From: Corallococcus macrosporus
Lineage (GTDB): Bacteria; Myxococcota; Myxococcia; Myxococcales; Myxococcaceae
Reading direction: 5' to 3'
DNA: 64,000 bases
Assembly (NCBI RefSeq): GCF_017302985.1
Contig: NZ_JAFIMU010000002.1
Span: forward strand, 496,001-560,000
This document shows positions 49,086-57,523 of this stretch, piece after piece; the first letter of the stretch is position 1, and each line of letters opens with the position of its first letter. Made by a program: the position numbers and the translations under genes. Under the pieces are notes generated by a model that saw only the letters and a program-made list of their open reading frames with translations, did no database searches and was not told the DNA's origin.

Positions 49086-49103
49086 CGCTACAGGCTGGTA
49101 GCG
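49086..49103 (+). promoter_or_regulatory. Inverted repeat CGCTAC-AGGCTG-GTAGCG upstream of ftsZ
   Basis: Perfect 6-base arms followed by GAATACTTG, 92 bases before the ftsZ start. It resembles the ftsQ element in the GCTACAG half and in the A-rich bases just after the palindrome, but the A tract is weaker. Confidence 0.4.
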
Positions 49104-49194
49104 GAATACTTGCCAAAGCGCCCGACTTCCTGATGATTGTCGACGGTGGGTGTTTCCGCGGACGGCGCCGCGGTGCTTCCGCCACGAGGACGAC

Positions 49195-50430
49195 ATGGAC
49201 CAGTTCGAGCAGAACAAGCAGGCCGCGAAGATTCGTGTCGTGGGCGCGGGCGGGGCGGGCTGCAACGCGGTCAACACGATGATTCTGTCGAAGCTCGACC
49301 GCGTCGACTTCATCGCCGCCAACACCGATGTCCAGGCGCTCGCCGCGAGCAAGGCGCCCACCCGGCTGCAGCTGGGTCAGGCCCTCACCAAGGGCCTGGG
49401 CGCGGGCGCCAACCCGGAGATGGGCCGCGAGGCCGCCCTGGAGTCGCGCGATCAGATCGCCGCGGTGCTGGAAGGCGCCGACATGGTCTTCGTCACCGCA
49501 GGCATGGGCGGTGGCACCGGCACGGGCGCCGCGCCCATCATCGCGGACATCGCCAAGAGCCTGGGCTGCCTCACGGTGGGCGTCGTCACCAAGCCGTTCC
49601 TCTTCGAGGGCAACAAGCGCCGCAAGCAGGCCGAGCAGGGCATCGTGGAGCTCAAGGCCGCGGTGGACACGCTCATCACCATCCCCAACCAGCGCCTGCT
49701 GTCGCTCTCCAACGAGCCCATGCCGCTCTTGGAGACCTTCAAGCGCGCGGACGAGGTCCTGCTCAACGCCGTGCAGGGCATCAGCGACCTCATCCAGTAC
49801 CACGGCTACATCAACGTGGACTTCGCGGATGTGAAGACCATCATGAGCGACAAGGGCCTGGCGCTCATGGGCACGGGCCACGCGTGCGGCGACCGCCGCG
49901 CCATCACCGCCATGCAGCAGGCCATCTCCAGCCCGCTGCTGGAGGACGTCTCCATCGACGGCGCCACGGGCCTGCTCATCAACATCACCGGCGGCCGCGA
50001 CATGACCCTGCAGGAGGTCAACGAGGCGCTGACGCTGGTGCACGACGCGGCGGACGGCGAGGCGGAGATCATCTTCGGGTCGCTCATCGACGAGCAGATC
50101 CAGGACGAGGTGAAGATCACCATCATCGCCACGGGCTTCGTGCACCGGGACGCGCCCAAGGCGCGCCCCATGGCGCAGGTGGTCCAGGTGCCGCTCGTCG
50201 GCCGTCCCTCCTCGCCGCCCATGGCCCTGTCCTCGCCGCGCGAGGAGGTGGCCAGCCTGGTGCCCGCGAAGACCACGCCGCGTCCGACCATGTCCACCGT
50301 GGAGACGCCCAAGTCCTCCATGCAGAGCGCGCGCACGGCCGTGGTGAAGGACGCGGCGCTGCCCCTGGACGAGGATCAGTTCGACATCCCCACGTTCCTG
50401 CGCCGCCAGGGCCAGACGGAGCTGCCGTAG
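49195..50430 (+). CDS. ftsZ: Cell division GTPase FtsZ
   Basis: 411 residues. Tubulin-like GTPase forming the Z ring. GGAGCNAVN (~19-27) and tubulin signature [12 protein letters not shown] (103-114), NTDVQAL, and the T7 loop [11 protein letters not shown]. Linker ~315-385 with Pro/Ser-rich residues and the C-terminal tail peptide [11 protein letters not shown], which FtsA and other partners bind. Start ATG 49195 with GAGGA upstream. It is separated from ftsA by more than 6 kb, with its own upstream regulatory region, an uncommon arrangement. Confidence 0.98.
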   Translation: MDQFEQNKQAAKIRVVGAGGAGCNAVNTMILSKLDRVDFIAANTDVQALAASKAPTRLQLGQALTKGLGAGANPEMGREAALESRDQIAAVLEGADMVFVTAGMGGGTGTGAAPIIADIAKSLGCLTVGVVTKPFLFEGNKRRKQAEQGIVELKAAVDTLITIPNQRLLSLSNEPMPLLETFKRADEVLLNAVQGISDLIQYHGYINVDFADVKTIMSDKGLALMGTGHACGDRRAITAMQQAISSPLLEDVSIDGATGLLINITGGRDMTLQEVNEALTLVHDAADGEAEIIFGSLIDEQIQDEVKITIIATGFVHRDAPKARPMAQVVQVPLVGRPSSPPMALSSPREEVASLVPAKTTPRPTMSTVETPKSSMQSARTAVVKDAALPLDEDQFDIPTFLRRQGQTELP

Positions 50431-50449
50431 TCAGGCAGCAGCGGGGTCG

Positions 50450-50833
50450 CTAGCGGGGGAGGCGGGCGACGCTCGCCGTGCCCCTGCCGGTGAGGCGGTC
50501 GCACCTGGTGAACAGTCCGTCCACCTCGTCGTAGAGCGCGTCGATGCGCTCCGACAGGCTGGGGGCGGGAAGCAGTCCGTCACCGGACAGCTCCTCCAGG
50601 CGGGTGCCGGCGCGCTGCAACAGCTGCAGGGCCTTGAGCAGCGAGCGGCCCTGCTGCGTGCCGTCCGGCGTGAAGAGGGTGCCGCCCTCGTAGAGCGTCA
50701 CCAGATTGGCGCGGGTGTCCTGCTGCCGCTGGTTGAGCCGGTTCCGGTACAAGTCCAGACGGCGGGCGCGGCGGGCACCATGCAGGTCCACGACGCTGTG
50801 CGTTCCTGTCGAGGGAGGCTTCACGTCGGGCAA
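50450..50833 (-). CDS. Hypothetical protein, 127 residues
   Basis: No family recognised. Soluble, helical by eye: an Arg-rich start (HGARRARRLDLYRNRLNQRQQD), VTLYEGGTLFTPDGTQQGRSLLKALQLLQRAG and a C-terminal helical part (SERIDALYDEVDGLF). The frame begins with a TTG at 50833; GTG codons at 50824 and 50791 are alternatives, with no good ribosome site for any. The stop lies 19 bases from ftsZ, on the opposite strand. The start is therefore uncertain, and so is expression. Confidence 0.6.
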   Translation of the reverse strand: MPDVKPPSTGTHSVVDLHGARRARRLDLYRNRLNQRQQDTRANLVTLYEGGTLFTPDGTQQGRSLLKALQLLQRAGTRLEELSGDGLLPAPSLSERIDALYDEVDGLFTRCDRLTGRGTASVARLPR

Positions 50834-50964
50834 GGTACGCCAGGGGTTCGCAAGTCCGCAAATTTACGGGACTGTACGGACCTGTTGCGCGCCTGCCCGA
50901 ACGCTTGTCAGTCAAGGGGGTGGGGGTTAGTTTGGCCGCCCTTCGTAAAGCCAGGGTGCCTGCC

Positions 50965-52314
50965 ATGTTCCAGAAGCTGCTCATCGCCAACCGGGGTGAA
51001 ATCGCGCGTCGCATCGGGGCCGTGGCCCGGAGCATGGGCGTGAAGACGGTGGCGGTGTACTCGGACGCGGACGTGAACCTGCCCTTCGTGAAGGAGGCGG
51101 ACGAGGCCGTGCGCATCGGCCCCGCGCCCGCGAAGGACAGCTACCTGAGCATCCCCGCCATCCTGGAGGCCGCGAAGAAGACGGGCGCCCAGGCGGTGCA
51201 CCCCGGCTACGGCTTCCTGTCGGAGAACGGCGAGTTCGCGCAGGCGTGCGCGGACGCGGGGCTCGTCTTCGTGGGTCCGCCGCCGGAGGCCATGGCGCGG
51301 ATGAAGGACAAGAGCCAGGCGCGCAAGCTGGTGTCCGCCGCGGGCGTGCCGGTGGTGCCGGGCAGCGACGGCGTACTGCCGGACGTGCAGAGCGCCCTGG
51401 AGGCCGCGGAGCGCATCGGCTACCCGGTGCTGTGCAAGGCCGCCAGCGGCGGTGGCGGCATCGGCATGGCGGCGGCGAAGGACCCGGCGGAGCTGGAGAA
51501 GGTGTACCGCCAGTGCACGGACCGCGCGAAGGCCGCCTTCGGCCGCGAGGGCGTGTACCTGGAGCGCTACTTCCCGGCGCCCCGCCACATCGAGGTCCAA
51601 ATCCTGGGCGACACCCACGGCCACCTCATCCACGGCCTGGAGCGCGAGTGCTCCATCCAGCGCCGGCACCAGAAGGTGGTGGAGGAGGCCCCGTCGGTGC
51701 TGTTCGCCAACGGACGCAACGCCGCGCTGGCGGACACGCTCTTCACGGCGGCCGTGAAGGCGGCGAAGGCCTTCGGCTACGCGAACGCGGGCACGGTGGA
51801 GTTCCTGTACTCGGACGGGCAGGTGTACTTCATCGAGATGAACGCCCGGCTCCAGGTGGAGCACCCGGTGACGGAGCTGACCACGGGCCTGGACCTCATC
51901 GGCTGGCAGCTGCGCATCGCCTCGGGTGAGAAGCTGACCGTCAAGCAGGAGGACGTGAAGCGCAAGGGCGCGGCGCTGGAGTTCCGCATCTACGCGGAGG
52001 ACCCGGTGAAGTACTTCCCGTCCCCCGGTCCGCTGAAGGTCTTCCAGCCGCCCACGGGCGAGGGCGTGCGCCTGGACTCCGGCTACGCGGAAGGGGACGT
52101 GGTGACGCCGAACTACGACCCGATGATCGCCAAGCTCATCATCAGCGGTGCGACGCGCGACGAGGCCATTGCCCGCGCGGTGAAGGCGCTGGAGTCCTTC
52201 CGCATCGAAGGCATCAAGACGAACATCCCGCTCCACCTGCGCATCCTGAAGGACCCTGCCTTCAGCGCCGGCGAGCTGGACACGCACTTCCTGGATCATC
52301 ACGCGAAGCCTTGA
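50965..52314 (+). CDS. Biotin carboxylase subunit of an acyl-CoA carboxylase
   Basis: 449 residues, AccC/PccA/MccA-type biotin carboxylase: ATP-dependent carboxylation of biotin. N-terminal KLLIANRGEIARR, HPGYGFLSEN, Lys-rich KDKSQAR, Gly-rich loop SGGGGIGMAAAKD, HIEVQILGD, RECSIQRRHQK and FIEMNARLQVEHPVTE. The loop normally reads GGGG-R/K-GM-R; Ile and Ala here replace the two basic residues. Start ATG at 50965. The carboxyltransferase subunit is not in the window, so the substrate cannot be named. Next: a biotin carrier 26 bases on. Confidence 0.9.
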   Translation: MFQKLLIANRGEIARRIGAVARSMGVKTVAVYSDADVNLPFVKEADEAVRIGPAPAKDSYLSIPAILEAAKKTGAQAVHPGYGFLSENGEFAQACADAGLVFVGPPPEAMARMKDKSQARKLVSAAGVPVVPGSDGVLPDVQSALEAAERIGYPVLCKAASGGGGIGMAAAKDPAELEKVYRQCTDRAKAAFGREGVYLERYFPAPRHIEVQILGDTHGHLIHGLERECSIQRRHQKVVEEAPSVLFANGRNAALADTLFTAAVKAAKAFGYANAGTVEFLYSDGQVYFIEMNARLQVEHPVTELTTGLDLIGWQLRIASGEKLTVKQEDVKRKGAALEFRIYAEDPVKYFPSPGPLKVFQPPTGEGVRLDSGYAEGDVVTPNYDPMIAKLIISGATRDEAIARAVKALESFRIEGIKTNIPLHLRILKDPAFSAGELDTHFLDHHAKP

Positions 52315-52340
52315 GTATTCCCACCTGAGGAGGACGGTTC

Positions 52341-52553
52341 ATGGCGGACGTTGCGGCGCACATCACGGGCACGGTGTGGAAGATTGAAGTGAAGGTCGGC
52401 GACACGGTGGATGCCGGCCAGACGCTGGTCATCCTCGAGTCCATGAAGATGGAGATGCCCGTGGAGGCCGAGGAGGGCGGCACGGTGAAGGAGATCCGCT
52501 GCAAGGAAGCGCAGCCGGTCAACGAGGGCGACGTCCTCGTGGTGCTCGGGTAG
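52341..52553 (+). CDS. Biotinyl (lipoyl-like) carrier domain protein
   Basis: 70 residues, a stand-alone biotinyl domain. ESMKMEMP carries the biotinylation site Lys36; Met flanks are canonical for biotin (AMKM/SMKME). It lacks the N-terminal linker of AccB. GAGGAGGA precedes the ATG. It almost certainly carries CO2 from the upstream biotin carboxylase to an unlinked carboxyltransferase. A lipoyl identity is unlikely given MKME. Confidence 0.92.
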   Translation: MADVAAHITGTVWKIEVKVGDTVDAGQTLVILESMKMEMPVEAEEGGTVKEIRCKEAQPVNEGDVLVVLG

Positions 52554-52569
52554 TCACGAGCGTCACCGG

Positions 52570-53334
52570 ATGGAGCCCACGCTGGAGGTGGAGGATCGCG
52601 AGGGCGGGGTCCGGGTGCTCACCGTCTCCAACCCGTCGCGGCGCAACGCGCTGAATGACGCGTTGCTGGCCCGGCTGGACGCGGCGCTGGAGCCGGCCGC
52701 CCACGTGCGCGCGCTGCTGGTGCGCGGCCAGGGCGGGCACTTCTGCGCGGGCTACGATTTGACGCACCTGGGGCCCCCGGGCGCGGACGGGCGGCTGCCG
52801 GATGACCCGCTGGTGGCGTGCCTGCTGAAGCTGGAGCGGCACCCTGCGCCGTCGGTGGCGCTGGTGCAGGGCGGCGCGGTGGGGGCGGGCTTCGACCTGG
52901 CGGCCTCCTGCGACTTCCGCGTGGGGGCCTCCGACGCGTTCTTCCTCATGCCTCCGGCGCGGCTGGGCATCGTGTACTCGCCGGAGGGGCTGGCGCGGGC
53001 GGTGCGGCTGGTGGGGCTGTCACGCGCCAAGCAGCTGTTCCTCACCGCGCGGCGGCTGCCGGCGGCGGAGGCGCTCGCGTGGGGGCTGCTGGATGAATGC
53101 CCCGAGGACGCGGAGGCGCGCGCGCTGGCGCTGTGCGCGACGCTGGCCGCGGGGGCGCCGAAGGCGGTGTCGGGGATGAAGGAGGCGTTCGGGCTGCTGG
53201 CGCGCTCCGGGTTGTCCCCGGAGGACGTCGCGCACCTGCGTCAGGTGCGCGGCGAGGCGTTTGGCAGCGAGGACGCGAAGGAGGGGCGCGCGGCCTTCCT
53301 GGAGAAGCGCGCGCCCCGGTTCAACGGCCGCTAG
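52570..53334 (+). CDS. Crotonase-family protein (enoyl-CoA hydratase/isomerase-like)
   Basis: 254 residues. Crotonase fold: SNPSRRNALNDALL, oxyanion-hole strands GQGGHFCAGYDL and QGGAVGAGFDLAASCDFRVG. The first catalytic Glu of hydratases is Asp here (GFDLAA), and the second (usual PEI/PE-GL) is Ala in PPARLG. Hydration activity is therefore doubtful; an isomerase, thioesterase or dehalogenase-type reaction remains possible. Co-transcribed with biotin carboxylase and carrier (17-base gap). Its stop overlaps the stop of the next gene on the other strand (CTAG). Confidence 0.85.
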   Translation: MEPTLEVEDREGGVRVLTVSNPSRRNALNDALLARLDAALEPAAHVRALLVRGQGGHFCAGYDLTHLGPPGADGRLPDDPLVACLLKLERHPAPSVALVQGGAVGAGFDLAASCDFRVGASDAFFLMPPARLGIVYSPEGLARAVRLVGLSRAKQLFLTARRLPAAEALAWGLLDECPEDAEARALALCATLAAGAPKAVSGMKEAFGLLARSGLSPEDVAHLRQVRGEAFGSEDAKEGRAAFLEKRAPRFNGR

Positions 53335-53924
53335 GTGTCGCCGAACAGCTCGCCCATGCGCAGCTGGAGCGCGGAGGCGATCTTGTAGAGCGACGAGATG
53401 GACGCGGAGGACTCCGCGCGTTCAATCTGGGACAGCAGGGACACGGACAGGCCGGTGCGGCGGGCCAGCTGCTTGAGCGTGAGCTCCTGCGTCTTGCGCG
53501 CGTCGCGGATGGTGCGGCCGATGGCGCGGTGCAGGTCGGCTTCCGGGTCCTGGGACAAGCCCTTCTTCTGCAGCGCGTTGCGCACGGCGGCCGTGAACTG
53601 CTCCGGCTCCATGGGCTTCTTCACGTAGTCGGACGCCTGCGCCTTGAGCGACGCGACGGCCGTGTCCACGGTGGGGTAGGCCGTGGCGACGATGACCGCG
53701 ATGTCCGTGTCGTACTTGCGGATGAGCTCCAGCACTTCGGTGCCGGACATCTGCGGCATCATCATGTCGAGGATGACGAGGTGGAAGTCGGAGCCTCGGA
53801 GGATGTCCACCGTCTGCGTAGGGTCCGTGGTGGTGACGACCTCGTAGCCTTCACGGGTCAGCACCAGCTTGAGGTAGTCGCAGTTGTCCTGCTCGTCATC
53901 AACTACCAGGATGCGAATCTGCAC
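53331..53924 (-). CDS. Response regulator with XRE-type DNA-binding tail
   Basis: 197 residues. Receiver domain 1-120: acidic pocket DDE (9-11), phospho-Asp53 (VILDMMMP), Thr81 and Lys102/103. Then an XRE/Cro helix-turn-helix (~135-195: TLKQLARRTGLSVSLLSQIERAESSAS). REC with an XRE rather than OmpR or LuxR output is rare outside myxobacteria and relatives. Start is GTG with GAGGAGA upstream. No kinase is adjacent; it lies behind the FHA protein gene on the same strand (56-base gap). Confidence 0.9.
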   Translation of the reverse strand: MQIRILVVDDEQDNCDYLKLVLTREGYEVVTTTDPTQTVDILRGSDFHLVILDMMMPQMSGTEVLELIRKYDTDIAVIVATAYPTVDTAVASLKAQASDYVKKPMEPEQFTAAVRNALQKKGLSQDPEADLHRAIGRTIRDARKTQELTLKQLARRTGLSVSLLSQIERAESSASISSLYKIASALQLRMGELFGDT

Positions 53925-53980
53925 AGCGTCTCCTCGCTGCAGGGTTGAGGGAAGTGCTGCGGGGGGGACTACTCGCCGTT

Positions 53981-55846
53981 CTACGGGGCGGGGGGACTCT
54001 GAGCCTGGCGCGCTTTGGTCATCTGGCTCAACGCCTTCATGACCAGGTCTCGCTTGGGATAGCCCTCGGGCGTGAGCGTGAGGAACGTCTCGTAATGCAG
54101 CTCACTCGACTTGAAGTCCTTGAGGGTGGCGTACACCCCGCCGAGCATCAGGTGGCACTCGGGAACCTTGGGTGCGCGCGCCGCGCATTCCTGGGCGATT
54201 GACAGGGCCTCGTTGGGTTCCGTCTTGGCCAGCTTGAGGACCCTGGCCTTGATCTGATCAATGTTCCTGGTGACCTCTCCCGGCTTCAGCGTCTTCAGGC
54301 TGTCGACCGTCACGTCCTCGGCCGTCATGGTGGGAGGGCCGACTGCTTCGGTGGCCGGCGGCGGCGCCTGGGCCTCGAGCCCTTGCTTCACGCTGTCGTA
54401 GCGGGACTTGAAGACCGTCTCCGGGGAGACCTTGGCCAGGGTGCTGCCTGCTTCCTTGAGCTTGCCGGCGTCCAGGGCTTCCTGGGCGGCCGTGAGGTTC
54501 TTGTCGGCCTCGATCTCCTGGGTCAGCAGGCGCTCCCGCGCGGTCTGCGCCTTGAGGGCCGGACCGCCCCGGGCGGACTCGCCCAGGCTCTTCAGGATGG
54601 TGGCCGCGACCTCGAAGTTGGCCGACTTGAGCGCGGTGTCGAAGTCCGCTTCGGTGACCTTCTGTGCCGGAGGGGCCGGCGTCTTCACCGTCTCCGGAGG
54701 CGTCAGCGCTTCAGGAGGCTTCTTCTCCGGCGTCGCGGGCGGATTCGCGGCCACGGTCTCCGCGGGCTTCGTCGTGGGCGGCGTCTCCGGGACCGGCTGC
54801 GGATCCGCGGCGACCACGGGGGGCGGCGCGTCCGGCGGCTTGGGCAGCAGGTCCTGCCCCTTCACCACGAAGAGGGCCGCGCCCGCTCCAATGGAGAGGA
54901 ACACGATGACCGCGGCCACCCACATCTTCTTGGAACCGCTGCGCTCCTGCGCCGCGATGTCCTCCGCCAGCGAGCCCGGCCCCACGAAGCGCAGCTTCAC
55001 GTGGCCCATCTCGATGACGTCTCCGTGCGCGAGCGTCGCCTGGGCGTAGCTCTCACCGTTGACCGTCATCCCGTTGGCGGACTGCATGTCGATGACGCGC
55101 CACTCGCCGGTCTCCTCGCGCACGATCTTCGCGTGCGTGCGGGACAGCGAGCGGTGGTCCAGCGCCACGTCGTTCTCCGACGTGCGGCCAATCCGCAGTT
55201 CCGTGCGGTTGCAGTCGTACTCCTGGCCCTTGAACTCGTTGGGGGCGAGCACCAGCAGCCGGGGCTGCTCGTCCTCCGGCACGCGCTCCACGCGCCGGGG
55301 CCGGTCCGCCTCCATCTGGTCCATGCGGATGATGGACGTGGCGTTGCGGCGCGCCTCCGCGGAGACCGGCGTGTGGCCCGGCTCGTCGCCGTCCTCCTCG
55401 TCGGGGTCCTCCGCCTCGTCCTCGCCGTCCACCATGGTGTCGCGAGGGGCGGGGCCGCCGCGCTCGTCGTCGTCCTCCTCCGGTTCCGGCTCCGGCCGGC
55501 GGGAGGCGGGCACCTTGGCGGTGATGGCGCCAGCGGGGGCGCCAGCGTTGGCCGCGCCCTCGACCTGCAAGGCCAGATCGTAGTCGCCAATCTGGATGAG
55601 GTCGCCCTCCTTGAGAGGGAGCTGGCCTGCGACGCGTTCACCGTTGATCCGGGTGCCGTTGTAGCTCCCCAGGTCTTCGAGCACGACGTGTCCATTGAGG
55701 CGCACCAGGCGGGCGTGTCGACGTGACACGTTCCGCTCGGTCAGGCGGATCGTGTTGCCCTCCTGACGGCCAATGGTGATTTCGTCGCGCACGAAGGGAA
55801 CAACGGTCTTGCGCCCCTCGTCGTCTTCGATGATGAGCTTCAGCAC
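53981..55846 (-). CDS. Membrane protein with two FHA domains and helical C-terminus
   Basis: 621 residues, start GTG. FHA1 (~1-96): ITIGRQEGN, SRRHARL, SYNGTRING. Acidic linker. FHA2 (~196-290): LRIGRTSENDV, SRTHAKI, SANGMTVNG. Both keep the pThr-binding Arg, Ser-His and Asn. One membrane helix (308-328), Pro-rich spacer (~335-400), then an extracytoplasmic helical region (~400-615) with TPR-like ends. FHA cytosolic, tail outside is the likely topology. It probably reads Ser/Thr kinase signals; the kinase at 18938-21208 is only one of many candidates. Confidence 0.9.
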   Translation of the reverse strand: MLKLIIEDDEGRKTVVPFVRDEITIGRQEGNTIRLTERNVSRRHARLVRLNGHVVLEDLGSYNGTRINGERVAGQLPLKEGDLIQIGDYDLALQVEGAANAGAPAGAITAKVPASRRPEPEPEEDDDERGGPAPRDTMVDGEDEAEDPDEEDGDEPGHTPVSAEARRNATSIIRMDQMEADRPRRVERVPEDEQPRLLVLAPNEFKGQEYDCNRTELRIGRTSENDVALDHRSLSRTHAKIVREETGEWRVIDMQSANGMTVNGESYAQATLAHGDVIEMGHVKLRFVGPGSLAEDIAAQERSGSKKMWVAAVIVFLSIGAGAALFVVKGQDLLPKPPDAPPPVVAADPQPVPETPPTTKPAETVAANPPATPEKKPPEALTPPETVKTPAPPAQKVTEADFDTALKSANFEVAATILKSLGESARGGPALKAQTARERLLTQEIEADKNLTAAQEALDAGKLKEAGSTLAKVSPETVFKSRYDSVKQGLEAQAPPPATEAVGPPTMTAEDVTVDSLKTLKPGEVTRNIDQIKARVLKLAKTEPNEALSIAQECAARAPKVPECHLMLGGVYATLKDFKSSELHYETFLTLTPEGYPKRDLVMKALSQMTKARQAQSPPAP

Positions 55847-55897
55847 GGGTCCGGTCCGAGTACAGCTATAGCAGAATGCCCTTCACCGAGACAAGCC

Positions 55898-57508
55898 ATG
55901 TATCCCCCGAGAACAACAGGGTTTTTCGCCCATCCCAGGGTCAGGGAGGCACTGTTGTCCATCGGTCGATTGGCCGGAAAGGGTGGGGAGCGCAGGATAC
56001 CGGGGCTCACGATAGCGCTGATCGCGGCCCAGGCCATTCTGTACGCAGTGGTGGCGTCCGGCGGGTCGCCCGGGGTGGACGCGCTGATCCGCTGGGGAGC
56101 CAAGTCGGGCCCCCTGGTGACGGACGTGGGGCAGGGCTGGCGGCTCCTGTCGGCCAACCTCCTGCACCGGGACGCGCTGCACCTGGGGCTCAACCTCCTG
56201 GTGTTCGCGGGGGTGGGGACGGCGGTGGAGCGCTCGTGCCGGTGGTGGGAGTACGTGGCGCTGCTGGCCGTGTCGGGGCTGGCGACGATGACGGGCTCGC
56301 TCTGGTGGTCTCCGGCGGTGAGCGTGGGCGCGTCAGGGTGGGTGTTTGGCTGTGTGGGTGCGCTGCTGGTGCTGGGGCGGCGCGCCCGGAGCGGCCCGGG
56401 GGCGCGCTTCCGGTGGTTCTCCGGGGAGAACGCGCTGCCCACCGTGCTCGTCTTCCTGTGGCTCGGGTGGACGAGCGTGGGCGTGGACAACGCGGGGCAC
56501 CTGGGCGGGCTGCTGTCCGGGGTGCTCGTGGGTGTCCTCCTGCGCTCGCGGGCGTGGGGGGCCGGGCTTCCGCGAGCGGTGGCGCTGGTGGGGTTCGCGG
56601 GGCTGGGCGCGGCGGTGGTGGTGGCGGAGCGGTCGGCGTGGCGGGTGGAGCGGGATGACGGCTTCGGGGTGGCGGTGTCGCTGCCGGAGGGGTGGCGCCG
56701 CGAGGAGGATGGCCAGGGGCGGCGGGCCTTCTCCAACGGGCTGACGGGCCTGGGGCGGGCCACGCTCACGGCGGAGGCCATCGAGGCGGGTGAGCCGGGG
56801 GACGGCTCCGCGCAGGCCCGGCACTTCCTGGATGAGTCGCTGGTGCCCGGCAGGGCAGGGCCCGAGGGGCGCACGGTGTCGGTGGGCGCCGTGGAGCCCG
56901 CGTCGCTGGGCGGCCGGCCCGCGCAGCGGATCCGCGCGGAGCTGGAAGGGGCGGGCAGGCGGACGCACCTGGTGGCGTGGTTCGTGCCACGCGGAGAGTG
57001 GGTGTACCGGCTCGTCTTCACCTGGCCGCAGGCCTACCCGGCCTATGCGCGCGTGGTGGAGCGGATGACGGCGGACGTCCGCTTCGACGAGCCCGCGAGC
57101 CTGCGGGTCGCCCGCGCCCGGGCGCTGCTGGTGCCGGGCGTCGCGGGGCCGCTGCGGGAGCTGGGGCATTCGCTGCGGCGGTGGGGGCTGCCGGCGGATG
57201 CCGTGGAGCCCCTGGCGTCGGCGGTGCGGCTGGCGCCGACGCAGGTGGACACCCGCGTGGAGCTGGCCCGCGCGTACTTCGAGTCCGGGCAGGTGGAGGA
57301 GGGCTGCCACGCGGCGGCGGAGGCGCGGGTGTACGGGCCGTCCGACACGGGCGCGCTGGAGGCAGGCGTGCGCTGCGCGCTGGCGCGAGGGGACACCGCC
57401 GGGGCCCTGCTGCGCCTGGAGGAGGCCCGCCGCGTGGATCCGCGGGATGCGAGGCTGCGCGCGGCCGAGGGCGCCTTGAAGGCCGCGCTCGAACCGCACG
57501 GGCCTTAG
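55898..57508 (+). CDS. Rhomboid protease fused to a TPR tail
   Basis: 536 residues. Rhomboid domain (~37-250, about six helices): HLGLNL with Asn99, GASG with catalytic Ser146 and NAGHLGG with His201, the serine-histidine dyad. Then a soluble module (~260-410, FGVAVSLPEGWR, probable extracytoplasmic beta-sandwich) and TPR-like repeats to the end (EPLASAVRLAPTQVDTRVELA, EEGCHAAAEARVYGP). Rhomboid with TPR is known; the middle module is not recognised. Divergent from the FHA gene with 51 bases between. Substrates are unknown. Confidence 0.87.
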   Translation: MYPPRTTGFFAHPRVREALLSIGRLAGKGGERRIPGLTIALIAAQAILYAVVASGGSPGVDALIRWGAKSGPLVTDVGQGWRLLSANLLHRDALHLGLNLLVFAGVGTAVERSCRWWEYVALLAVSGLATMTGSLWWSPAVSVGASGWVFGCVGALLVLGRRARSGPGARFRWFSGENALPTVLVFLWLGWTSVGVDNAGHLGGLLSGVLVGVLLRSRAWGAGLPRAVALVGFAGLGAAVVVAERSAWRVERDDGFGVAVSLPEGWRREEDGQGRRAFSNGLTGLGRATLTAEAIEAGEPGDGSAQARHFLDESLVPGRAGPEGRTVSVGAVEPASLGGRPAQRIRAELEGAGRRTHLVAWFVPRGEWVYRLVFTWPQAYPAYARVVERMTADVRFDEPASLRVARARALLVPGVAGPLRELGHSLRRWGLPADAVEPLASAVRLAPTQVDTRVELARAYFESGQVEEGCHAAAEARVYGPSDTGALEAGVRCALARGDTAGALLRLEEARRVDPRDARLRAAEGALKAALEPHGP

Positions 57509-57523
57509 CCGGAGGTCGCCGCT

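Noticed and set aside
48948-49133. 61-residue open frame between the terminator and ftsZ
   Set aside because: Overlaps the inverted repeats, no ribosome site, odd composition.
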